Below are positions 15,230 through 21,389 of a stretch of 23,566 bases of DNA, piece by piece; within the stretch, counting starts at the first letter, position 1; each line of letters opens with the position of its first letter. The position numbers and the translations under genes are program-made. Source of the DNA: CAYMPW01 sp964558505 (lineage in GTDB: Archaea > Thermoplasmatota > Thermoplasmata > Methanomassiliicoccales > Methanomethylophilaceae); the NCBI GenBank assembly GCA_964558505.1, contig CAZLEI010000021.1, forward strand, positions 1 through 23,566. The letters run 5' to 3'. The notes under the pieces were generated by a model. The model worked only from the letters and a program-made list of their open reading frames with translations. It was not told the DNA's origin and made no database searches.

Positions 15230-15693
15230 CGGGCGCCGAACGGCTCCTTGAACTCCTGGATGCCCGGAACGTGTCGCTTTCCACTGCGGAGTCCTGCACA
15301 GGCGGTCTGATAGGATGCATCATAACCGACGTGCCCGGGGCGTCCGCGCATTACATGGGAGGGGCAGTGGCGTACTCGAACGAGGCCAAGGTGCGCGTTC
15401 TGGGCGTTCCCGAGGGGATACTCCTCGAGCATGGTGCCGTGAGTCCCGAGACCGCGGTCGCGATGGCGGAGGGCGCATTGCGCGCATTCGGTTCGGACGT
15501 CTCCGTTGCAGTCACGGGCATCGCCGGTCCCGGCGGTGCGGTCCCGGGCAAACCTGTGGGGCTGGTTTACGTCGCAGTGGCGGGCATGGGCCCGTCGGAG
15601 GTCGTCGGCAACGTCTTCCCCGGGACCAGACAGCAGGTCAGGGAAGCCACGGCCTCGAAGGCGATATCCATGGTCATCGGGCGTCTGGAGTGA
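15226..15693 (+). CDS. pncC: NMN amidohydrolase / CinA C-terminal domain protein (PncC)
   Basis: PncC deamidates NMN to nicotinic acid mononucleotide. This 155-residue stand-alone version of the CinA C-terminal domain has the signature STAESCTGGLIG (residues 19-30), the central GAVAYSNEAK and the VAVTGIAGPGGA loop. Its start overlaps the nadM stop by ATGA, and its own stop overlaps the next start (TGATG at 15691-15695), indicating translational coupling over three genes. Together with nadM it would turn NMN into NaMN and then deamido-NAD. The biochemical role is well supported for bacterial homologues and inferred here. Confidence 0.9.
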   Translation: MTGAERLLELLDARNVSLSTAESCTGGLIGCIITDVPGASAHYMGGAVAYSNEAKVRVLGVPEGILLEHGAVSPETAVAMAEGALRAFGSDVSVAVTGIAGPGGAVPGKPVGLVYVAVAGMGPSEVVGNVFPGTRQQVREATASKAISMVIGRLE

Positions 15694-16403
15694 TGGGAAT
15701 GGGAAGATTCGAAAGGCAGATACCCATAATCGGACAGGAAGGGCAGAAGGCCCTATCGGACGCCACCGTCGGGATAGTGGGCCTCGGAGGGCTGGGAGTG
15801 AACGTCGTCACCGCACTGGCATCCGCCGGCATCGGCCATCTGGTCCTCGTGGACGGGGACATCCCGTCCGACACCAACCTCAACAGGCAGTACCTTTATT
15901 CCGAATTGGCGAGGCGGCCGAAAGCATCCCAGGCTGCCGAGTGGGTCAAAAAACTGCAGCCGGGGGCCGATGTGGTCCCGTTCGATGTTTTCCTGTCCGA
16001 TTCCAACGCCTCATTCGCCTTGGACGGGTGCGACATACTCGTTGATTGCCTGGACAGCTTCTCCGCGCGCATGTGCCTCAACAGGTACGCAGTTGGTGCA
16101 GGCAAGGTACTGGTGCATGCAGGCGTCGAAGGTCTGAACGGACAGGTGACCGTCGTGCGCCCCGGGAGGACGCCCTGCCTGCATTGCCTGTTCGGGGAAA
16201 GGCGGGAGACCGGGACGAAATCCTCGCTAGGGTCCGTGGCGATGACCGTGGGCGGCATGGAGGCGACCGAGGTCGTGAAGATCCTGACCGGATGCGGGAC
16301 TCCGCTCTGGGGGACGATGATGACGATCGACTTCTGCAACGGATCCATGGATACTATGGCGATAAAGCGCGATCCACAATGCCCGGTGTGCGGACATCTA
16401 TGA
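15693..16403 (+). CDS. MoeB/ThiF/HesA-family E1-like adenylyltransferase
   Basis: Family members adenylate the C-terminal glycine of small ubiquitin-like proteins (MoaD, ThiS, SAMPs) for sulfur transfer to molybdopterin, thiamin or tRNA, or for protein conjugation. The 236-residue protein has the nucleotide-binding GLGGLG at 30-35, the acidic VDGD at 53-56, NLNRQ at 62-66 and the structural zinc pairs Cys162/Cys165 (CLHC) and Cys230/Cys233 (CPVC). There is no rhodanese domain. The start is ATG 15693, overlapping the pncC stop; a second ATG at 15699 is equally possible. The partner ubiquitin-like protein is not in the window, so the pathway is undecided. The operon link to nadM-pncC may only be co-expression. 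Confidence 0.88.
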   Translation: MGMGRFERQIPIIGQEGQKALSDATVGIVGLGGLGVNVVTALASAGIGHLVLVDGDIPSDTNLNRQYLYSELARRPKASQAAEWVKKLQPGADVVPFDVFLSDSNASFALDGCDILVDCLDSFSARMCLNRYAVGAGKVLVHAGVEGLNGQVTVVRPGRTPCLHCLFGERRETGTKSSLGSVAMTVGGMEATEVVKILTGCGTPLWGTMMTIDFCNGSMDTMAIKRDPQCPVCGHL

Positions 16404-16428
16404 TGTATCCGTTCATCCAATCATCTGA

Positions 16429-16436
16429 TTTATATA
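16429..16436 (+). promoter_or_regulatory. TATA box of purC
   Basis: TTTATATA is centred about 26 nt before the ATG at 16459, so transcription should begin at or next to the start codon (leaderless message). No ribosome-binding site is seen in the gap. Confidence 0.65.
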
Positions 16437-16458
16437 GAAAACAGTCCAATCACGCGAC

Positions 16459-17361
16459 ATGGAGCATATTAGGACTGGAAAAGTGAAAGAAGTCTACAAA
16501 GTGGACGATTCTACTCTTGAGTTCGTGTTCACCGACAACATATCGGTATTCGACAAGATCATACCGTCGCAGGTTCCGCACAAGGGCGAGACCCTCTGCA
16601 GGACCGCGAAGTACTGGTTCGAGCTTCTTGCTCAGAAAGGCATAAAGAACCACTTCATCGAGTACCTCCCTCCCAACAGGATGAGGGTCAGCCGGGTCAA
16701 CATAATCGAGGATTACGATAAGATCCACCAGGACACTGTGAACTACCTCATACCTTTGGAGATCATCTGCAGGTACTACGCCGCAGGTTCCCTCATGGAC
16801 CGTGTGAAGAAGGGCAAGATCACCGCTTCCGACCTCGGATTCCCAGCAGACCACAAGGTGGTGTCCGGGGAGAAGCTCCCCCACCCGTATCTGGAATGCA
16901 CCACGAAACTGGAGGAGCACGACCGCGAGCTCACCGATGAAGAGGCTAAGGACATCGCCGCCCTCACGGACGCCGAATACAAAGCGCTCATGGATACAGT
17001 CCTCAAAGTGGACGAGATCATCGCATGCGAAGCATCGAAACGCGGCCTCATACACTGCGACGGGAAGAAGGAGTTCGGTTTCGACAAGAACCGCGAGATC
17101 GTCCTGCTCGACACTTTCGGCACCCTCGACGAGGACCGCTGGTGGGATGCGGCCGAGTATGCGAACGGCAAGGTCCACGAGCTCAGCAAGGAGATGGTGC
17201 GCCAGTACTACCGCTCTACGGGATACCATGCCGCACTGACCGAGGCCCGTGAGAAAGGTCTGCCGGAACCGGATATACCCGCACTGCCGCAGGACATCAT
17301 CGATCAGGTGAGCAAGCTGTACATAGACATGTACGAGCGCATAACCGGTCAGAAGTTCTGA
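16459..17361 (+). CDS. purC: Phosphoribosylaminoimidazole-succinocarboxamide synthase
   Basis: The enzyme (SAICAR synthetase) couples CAIR and aspartate with ATP in purine synthesis. The 300-residue protein carries the family N-terminal GKVKEVY motif (7-13), the TDNISVFD motif near 25-32, IPLEIICRYYAAGSL near 100 and LLDTFGTLDEDRW near 218, matching the usual substrate-binding segments. It is at the longer end for the family. It has its own strong TATA box and is probably leaderless. Its stop lies 2 nt from the stop of the converging UPF0179 gene. No other purine gene is adjacent. Confidence 0.95.
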   Translation: MEHIRTGKVKEVYKVDDSTLEFVFTDNISVFDKIIPSQVPHKGETLCRTAKYWFELLAQKGIKNHFIEYLPPNRMRVSRVNIIEDYDKIHQDTVNYLIPLEIICRYYAAGSLMDRVKKGKITASDLGFPADHKVVSGEKLPHPYLECTTKLEEHDRELTDEEAKDIAALTDAEYKALMDTVLKVDEIIACEASKRGLIHCDGKKEFGFDKNREIVLLDTFGTLDEDRWWDAAEYANGKVHELSKEMVRQYYRSTGYHAALTEAREKGLPEPDIPALPQDIIDQVSKLYIDMYERITGQKF

Positions 17362-17363
17362 GC

Positions 17364-17789
17364 TCAGATGAGCTTCACCAGGACGAGGCTCTCGCCGACC
17401 GGGCATTCGATGTCTTCGACTATGTCCGTGACCGAGAGCTTCTGTCCATCCTTTACCCCGATTGGGTGGCACTTCACCCAGTATTCGCAGTCGAGCCTTC
17501 CGCAGGGCACGGACTGGAACGTTATCTTGCTGCCGTCGATGGCCAGTTTCTTGGGGACTCCCACCTGGGCGGCGATCTTGACGACCTCGACCACCCTGAC
17601 GTTGCCGTCGTGCTCCTGACATTCGTGGACCGTGTCCCTGAGGCCGGTGACCTCGTACATGGATCCGGGCTCCAGATTGAAGCAGACCCCTTTGAGCCTG
17701 CATTCCTTGCAGTCTGTGAGTGGGCCCATGAAGTAGAACCTGTTCCCAATGCGTGCCTGCGATTCTCCTACCAATGTTACCATTACCAT
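17364..17789 (-). CDS. UPF0179 family protein, cysteine-rich
   Basis: This 141-residue protein belongs to UPF0179, an archaeal family without known function. Eight cysteines stand out: Cys27, Cys30 and Cys36 (CKECRLKGVC), Cys57, Cys96, Cys101 and Cys107 (CGRLDCEYWVKC) and Cys129. Their spacing would suit an iron-sulfur cluster or zinc site, but this is inference. There is no signal peptide or membrane segment, so it should be cytoplasmic. The ATG at 17789 is 13 nt after the egsA stop, with GAGGT at good spacing, so it is the second gene of an egsA operon. A link to lipid synthesis is possible but unproven. Confidence 0.85.
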   Translation of the reverse strand: MVMVTLVGESQARIGNRFYFMGPLTDCKECRLKGVCFNLEPGSMYEVTGLRDTVHECQEHDGNVRVVEVVKIAAQVGVPKKLAIDGSKITFQSVPCGRLDCEYWVKCHPIGVKDGQKLSVTDIVEDIECPVGESLVLVKLI

Positions 17790-17802
17790 TTGAAATACCT
17801 CT

Positions 17803-18867
17803 TCATATGACGCCCGTGGCCTTGGCGATGACCTTCGCGGTCTCGCGGTTCAGTCCTTGGTCGCCGAGTATCGTGAATCTGTCCTTGCGTATCTTGTGCG
17901 CTTCGGTGAGTGCGTCCAAGATGTCCTTCTCGCACAGCCCGAGGTCGTATGCCGTCGTGGGCGCGCCTATGTTGGCGAGGGCATCGCGTATCTGCTTCCA
18001 ATCACCGCCGTGCAGGTACATCATCATTATGGACCCTACGCCGCACTGCTCTCCGTGCAGCGCCTTTCCGGGGTGCAGTATGTCGAGCGCATGCGAGAAC
18101 AGGTGCTCGGACCCGCTGGTCGGCCGGGAGCTTCCCGCGACGCACATGGACACTCCGGATATTATTATAGGCTTGAGGACGAGCCAGACGCTCTCCTCCA
18201 GATGCGGCCTGATGAATTCGCTGTTGTCGATTATCATCTCCGCGGAATACTGGGACAGCGAATAGGCGGATCTGCTGAAATCCTCGTTGCGGAGTCTCCT
18301 GGCGAAATCCCAGTCCTTCAGTGCTGTGAGATTTGATATGACGTCCGCACATCCTGATGCGAGGAAGCGGTACGGTGATTTGCATATGACCTCGGTGTCC
18401 GCCACGATCGCCATCGGCGATACCGCGGAAACGGATTTGGGACCGACATCGGACTTCAGCGATGCGCGGTCTGATGCTATGCCGTCATGAGCCAACGAGG
18501 TGGGCACGCTGACGAAAGGTATGCCGAGGTCCTTGGCGGCCATCTTCGCTATGTCGATCTTGCTCCCGCCGCCGACTGCTATTATGTACTTGGCCTTCAC
18601 GGCCTTCGCCTCGGCCTTCACGGCATCGGTGTTGACGATGGTGGCTGCTCCGGTGCGGTGGACTGCAACGTCGTATCCGCGGTCGGTCATGACATCCTCC
18701 ACGACCCTCCCCGCGGCCGCATAGGTGTCGCTGCCTGTGACGAGCACGCCCGATTTCCCGAAGAGCAATTCATCGCAGAGGTCGGGTATCTGGGAGAGCA
18801 CCTGGTGGCCTATGATGACCTTCCTAGGGAACTCCATGCTCTTTGATTTGTCGAAAAGATCGTCCAT
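17803..18867 (-). CDS. egsA: sn-Glycerol-1-phosphate dehydrogenase
   Basis: The enzyme reduces dihydroxyacetone phosphate with NAD(P)H to sn-glycerol-1-phosphate, the backbone of archaeal ether lipids and a defining archaeal activity. The 354-residue protein has the nucleotide-binding GGGSKIDIAK near residue 99, the conserved VPTSLAHDGIAS near 121, and zinc-ligand motifs ASGCADVIS (Asp), SEHLFSHALD (His) and ALHGEQCG (His). The ATG at 18867 is about 38 nt from the TATA-like box at 18901-18910 read on the minus strand. UPF0179 follows in the same operon. It complements the mevalonate operon elsewhere in the window, which makes the isoprenoid side chains. Confidence 0.96.
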   Translation of the reverse strand: MDDLFDKSKSMEFPRKVIIGHQVLSQIPDLCDELLFGKSGVLVTGSDTYAAAGRVVEDVMTDRGYDVAVHRTGAATIVNTDAVKAEAKAVKAKYIIAVGGGSKIDIAKMAAKDLGIPFVSVPTSLAHDGIASDRASLKSDVGPKSVSAVSPMAIVADTEVICKSPYRFLASGCADVISNLTALKDWDFARRLRNEDFSRSAYSLSQYSAEMIIDNSEFIRPHLEESVWLVLKPIIISGVSMCVAGSSRPTSGSEHLFSHALDILHPGKALHGEQCGVGSIMMMYLHGGDWKQIRDALANIGAPTTAYDLGLCEKDILDALTEAHKIRKDRFTILGDQGLNRETAKVIAKATGVI

Positions 18868-18898
18868 CGCGAGTCCTCACCCCCGCATAACGTCGGTA

Positions 18899-18910
18899 AG
18901 ATATAAAAAA
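18899..18910. promoter_or_regulatory. A/T box apparently shared by two divergent genes
   Basis: AGATATAAAAAA is the only A/T-rich element in the 65-nt gap. On the plus strand it lies about 28 nt before the ATG at 18933 (leaderless). On the minus strand, read as TTTTTTATAT, it lies about 38 nt before the egsA ATG. One box may serve both directions. Confidence 0.45.
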
Positions 18911-18932
18911 GAACCAACGTAATGGTTTACGC

Positions 18933-19484
18933 ATGCGCACAGCATTGATACTGATCGGCAGCAGCGATAGAGACGGGTTCACGGAGGCATTGTCCGCCGA
19001 AGTCGCGGAGGGTCTTTCCCAATCCGGCGATGTCGCCGACATCGTACGCCTGTCGGAGCTGGACATCGGGCACTGCCGCGACTGCGGGAAGTGCCGGTCC
19101 GGACGTTGCGTGCAGGATGACGGGATGACCGAGATATACAGGATGGCCCAGTCGGCCGACGGTATCGTGTTCGCCACGCCGGTCCATTTCGAGACGCCTT
19201 CTTCGCTGTCGAAGACGGCGATAGACAGGTTCCAGAGGTACTGGTATTCCCCCGAGGCATTCGACGGCACGTCGGTGTCGATGATAATATGCGGAGGGAG
19301 GCGCTCGCCCAGGTTCGAATCGGTGGCGGCCGCGGGCAAGAGCTTGGCGTACACCATCGGGGCCGATTGGAAGGAGCCGTTCACCCTTGCGGGAACGGAC
19401 GGCTTCGATGAACTGCCGCCGGAGGCCGCGGGTGCGGCGCGCAGGTTCGGAGCGGAATTCTTCAGAAACGGGAACCCGGAGTGA
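18933..19484 (+). CDS. Iron-sulfur flavoprotein (Isf-like, NADPH-dependent FMN reductase fold)
   Basis: This 183-residue protein has a flavodoxin-like fold: an N-terminal LILIGSSDRDG phosphate-binding loop and the FMN-site segment VFATPVHFETPSSLSKTAIDR at about 80-100. A compact cysteine motif C-x2-C-x2-C-x4-C (Cys48, Cys51, Cys54, Cys59) is the signature of archaeal iron-sulfur flavoproteins that carry a [4Fe-4S] cluster beside FMN. Characterised Methanosarcina Isf accepts electrons from ferredoxin and can reduce oxygen or peroxide; the same role is inferred here. Its promoter is leaderless and shares an A/T box with egsA. Its last 23 bp overlap the end of the opposing gene. Confidence 0.8.
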   Translation: MRTALILIGSSDRDGFTEALSAEVAEGLSQSGDVADIVRLSELDIGHCRDCGKCRSGRCVQDDGMTEIYRMAQSADGIVFATPVHFETPSSLSKTAIDRFQRYWYSPEAFDGTSVSMIICGGRRSPRFESVAAAGKSLAYTIGADWKEPFTLAGTDGFDELPPEAAGAARRFGAEFFRNGNPE

Positions 19485-20109
19485 AATCTACCACGGAGTC
19501 CTCGAATCCGGGAACATGTCCCTTGCCGCGGGAGTACGGGAGTATATTGTAATCTTTGACGGCATCCCATGCTTCGGCATCCATGGACCCGTCGGTATCC
19601 ATCACCACGGCCCCGCGGTATCCGATGTCCTCGATGTCCGACAGCACGGATCCCGGGTCCGCACGTCCTCCCCTCACGTATGCGGAGCGGCCTTTGAGGA
19701 ACACGGCGGGCATGCATGAATCAGATAGGGACAGCGATTCGCGAAGCATCCCGTCGGATTCGGCGATATGGTACGGCATGACGAGCATATCGGCATCGGT
19801 GCTGAATGCGTCGAGGAGGTCGTCCACCCTCCTGACGGCGGTCATGAACCACGTATCGCATCTCTTGATGTGCAGCTCTTTCAGAAGGTCCTCGGATATG
19901 TCGATATTCCTAATCCCCGAGACATCCATGACCATCACGGTGCCCCTGCCTTCGGCAGGTTTCAGCATCGCCGTCGCATCGGCGTAAGGGATGGTGTCCC
20001 CCACGACCTCGGGGCTAGCATCTTTGAACGACAGGCCTCCGACCGCAAGGCCGCTGCTCGATGTCACCGGCAAGAGCGTTATGTCCATGTCACGGCACAT
20101 GCGCTTCAT
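19462..20109 (-). CDS. Uncharacterised protein, possibly HisA-related (COG1411-like) TIM barrel
   Basis: I do not firmly recognise this 215-residue protein. Regular beta-alpha alternation is visible: VMVMDVSGIRN, CDTWFMTAVRRVDDLLDAF, ADMLVMPYHIAES and GYRGAVVMDTDGS. The pattern resembles archaeal HisA-like proteins of unknown role, where MDVSGI would sit at the metal/phosphate end of a barrel. There is no signal peptide or membrane segment. A frame begins at TTG 20118, but the ATG at 20109 lies about 26 nt after a minus-strand TATA box (20131-20138), so I prefer it; ATGs at 20100 and 20088 are also possible. The 3' end overlaps the iron-sulfur flavoprotein gene by 23 bp, tail to tail. The confidence given is for its being a real gene. 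Confidence 0.65.
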   Translation of the reverse strand: MKRMCRDMDITLLPVTSSSGLAVGGLSFKDASPEVVGDTIPYADATAMLKPAEGRGTVMVMDVSGIRNIDISEDLLKELHIKRCDTWFMTAVRRVDDLLDAFSTDADMLVMPYHIAESDGMLRESLSLSDSCMPAVFLKGRSAYVRGGRADPGSVLSDIEDIGYRGAVVMDTDGSMDAEAWDAVKDYNILPYSRGKGHVPGFEDSVVDFTPGSRF

Positions 20110-20130
20110 ACATAACAAAATTTTCCGTCT

Positions 20131-20160
20131 TAATATATGTTAACGCCGTTATAATTATAT
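20131..20160. promoter_or_regulatory. Back-to-back TATA boxes for the HisA-like gene (-) and desulfoferrodoxin (+)
   Basis: TAATATAT (20131-20138) serves the minus-strand gene, about 26 nt from its ATG at 20109. ATAATTATAT (20151-20160) serves the plus-strand gene, predicting transcription from about 20180 and a short leader before ATG 20191. They lie 12 bp apart, so the two promoters may compete. Confidence 0.55.
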
Positions 20161-20190
20161 GCTATGGACTGTGATATACCCTCGATAACT

Positions 20191-20571
20191 ATGGCAGCTA
20201 AATTCAAAGCACTGTACTATTGCAAGCACTGCGGAAACATCGTCGAGATGGAGTATGTCGGCGGAGGCACCCTTGTGTGCTGCGGCGAGGACATGGTCCT
20301 TCTGGAGGTCAAGACTGCAGACTTCGCGACCGAGAAGCACGTCCCCTACATCGAGAAGGTCGACGGCGGCGTGCTGGTCAAGGTCGGAAAGGAGACCGCG
20401 CACCCCATGGTCGCCGACCACTACATAGTGTTCATCGCCATCTGCGCCGACGGTGTCGTCATGAGGAAGTACCTCAAGCCCGGAGATGCGCCCGAGGCGT
20501 TCTTCAAGACCGATGCGAAGAACATCTTCGCATGGGAACTGTGCAACAAGCACGGCGTCTGGTCCTCCTGA
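20191..20571 (+). CDS. dfx: Desulfoferrodoxin (superoxide reductase)
   Basis: The enzyme reduces superoxide to peroxide without making oxygen, as suits an anaerobe. The 126-residue protein has both iron centres. The N-terminal desulforedoxin-type site is Cys11, Cys14, Cys30 and Cys31 (CKHC...CC). The catalytic neelaredoxin-type site is His50 (EKHVPYIE), His71 (TAHPM), His77 (ADHYI), Cys118 and His121 (LCNKHG), with the conserved Glu48 preceding His50. The open frame extends back to an ATG at 20164, but that lies before the predicted transcription start. ATG 20191 gives the usual length, so I chose it. Its 3' end is followed by a strong hairpin. It is close to the iron-sulfur flavoprotein gene, another likely oxygen-defence gene. 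Confidence 0.95.
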   Translation: MAAKFKALYYCKHCGNIVEMEYVGGGTLVCCGEDMVLLEVKTADFATEKHVPYIEKVDGGVLVKVGKETAHPMVADHYIVFIAICADGVVMRKYLKPGDAPEAFFKTDAKNIFAWELCNKHGVWSS

Positions 20572-20588
20572 TCGGGAACGACAACAGC

Positions 20589-20617
20589 GCTTCCCGGCCG
20601 CTCTGCGGTCGGGGAGC
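20589..20617 (+). terminator. Long hairpin after desulfoferrodoxin
   Basis: Bases 20589-20601 pair with 20605-20617 as a continuous 13-bp stem (two G-U pairs) with a TCT loop, 17 nt after the stop. It is the strongest hairpin noticed in the window. No U-tract follows, so it may act in 3'-end stability rather than classical termination. Confidence 0.5.
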
Positions 20618-20623
20618 CACTTA

Positions 20624-20706
20624 ACGTGCGCATGCGTGCGCACGGACCTCTTTTATATCATCGTTAGATATCGTGGATGGTACAAGCACGTGTGCATGCG
20701 CGTGCG
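20624..20706 (+). promoter_or_regulatory. Promoter flanked by two alternating purine-pyrimidine tracts
   Basis: The TATA box TTTTATAT (20651-20658) predicts a transcript starting near 20681 with a leader of about 40 nt. Upstream, 20624-20644 is a perfect 21-nt purine-pyrimidine alternation that also holds an 8-bp inverted repeat (CGTGCGCA/TGCGCACG, 4-nt loop). Downstream, in the leader, 20686-20706 is another perfect 21-nt alternation. GAGG (20706-20709) and GTGAG (20712-20716) precede the ATG at 20722. Confidence 0.5.
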
Positions 20707-20721
20707 AGGATGTGAGTTCAC

Positions 20722-21177
20722 ATGGCCAAGAAGAACGAAGCTCAGAACACGAAATACCCCGAAGCCAAAGCTACCGCCAGGCACGCCAACATCGAGGCCA
20801 AGCAGAAGCAGGCCAAGAAAGATGAGAAAGAAAAGGCCAAGAACGAGATCTGGAAGGCCAAGAAGGCCGAGGACAGACAGAAGGACTACATCAAATCACT
20901 GCCGAAGGACGAGAGGGGCCCCGCCAAGGACGAGCTCGCCGAGATGAAGGCACGCCGCAAGGAGATCCAGAAGAAGCTCCGCGATGCGAAGATGCAGGCC
21001 GCAAAGGATAAGAAAGCGGCCAAGAAGTCAACGGGGGCCGCGAAGGCGGAAGTGCCTGCAGCCGAGACCGCATCCGAACCGGCAGATGTCCCTGCGGCAG
21101 AAGCACCTGTCGAGACTCCTGCGGATCCGTCGGACGAGGCTCCAGTCGCCGAGCCCGCGGCGGAACCGAAAGCTTGA
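20722..21177 (+). CDS. Highly charged Lys/Ala-rich protein with acidic Ala/Pro/Glu tail
   Basis: I do not recognise a family for this 151-residue protein. Residues 1-100 are dominated by Lys, Glu, Ala and Gln, with heptad-like helices (for example EAKQKQAKKDEKEKAKNE), and should form a long basic helix or coiled coil. Residues 105-151 are low-complexity Ala/Pro/Glu/Asp and probably disordered. There are no cysteines, signal peptide or membrane segment. The composition recalls H1-like or other nucleoid- and RNA-binding proteins, but many unrelated proteins look like this. It has its own TATA box and leader, and its codon use resembles that of well-expressed neighbours. It is likely a real gene with unknown function. 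Confidence 0.7.
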   Translation: MAKKNEAQNTKYPEAKATARHANIEAKQKQAKKDEKEKAKNEIWKAKKAEDRQKDYIKSLPKDERGPAKDELAEMKARRKEIQKKLRDAKMQAAKDKKAAKKSTGAAKAEVPAAETASEPADVPAAEAPVETPADPSDEAPVAEPAAEPKA

Positions 21178-21190
21178 GTATTTAAAGTGA

Positions 21191-21217
21191 AAACAGATGT
21201 CATCTCATCGTCTGTTT
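21191..21217 (+). terminator. Hairpin after the charged-protein gene
   Basis: AAACAGATG (21191-21199) and CGTCTGTTT (21209-21217) form a 9-bp stem (one G-U pair) with a 9-nt loop, ending in TTT and followed by the A/T-rich TATATACTTTATATAC. It is a plausible terminator 13 nt after the stop. Confidence 0.45.
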
Positions 21218-21389
21218 ATATACTTTATATACTAAACTATTTAAACTATATAACTGAATCAATCTTCCGAAGGCCGTAGCCGGTCCGCACACTCTGCGGG
21301 GCTGCGCTTGGATGGGGAACATGCAGTGGGGAGGTTATCTGCCATCGCATGATCGCTGTCAGGCGCGGTCCTTTGCTGAGGTGCGATCA
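21215..21389 (+). promoter_or_regulatory. Tandem TATA-like boxes and long leader before the second surface protein
   Basis: TTTATATAC occurs twice in tandem (21215-21223 and 21224-21232), followed by AAACTAT twice and ACTATATAAC (to 21254). Any of these could be the TATA box, giving a leader of roughly 110-150 nt. The leader is G/C-rich and holds a small hairpin (TCCGCA/TGCGGG near 21283-21299). GAGGTG (21378-21383) is a strong ribosome-binding site 6 nt before GTG 21390. No RNA gene was recognised in it. Confidence 0.45.

Noticed and set aside
16450..17703. 417-codon open frame on the minus strand
   Set aside because: It covers purC in reverse and part of UPF0179 out of frame; both real genes carry family motifs.
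20164..20190. Upstream ATG start for desulfoferrodoxin
   Set aside because: It is too close to the TATA box to be in the transcript; ATG 20191 gives the usual length.
20595..20645. Possible CRISPR or repeat array in the gap after desulfoferrodoxin
   Set aside because: Only one hairpin and one palindrome are present; there are no regularly spaced copies.
21255..21389. Possible structured RNA gene (tRNA, SRP or RNase P-like) in the leader
   Set aside because: I could not find a cloverleaf or recognised conserved core; only a short imperfect hairpin is visible, so it is treated as a leader.
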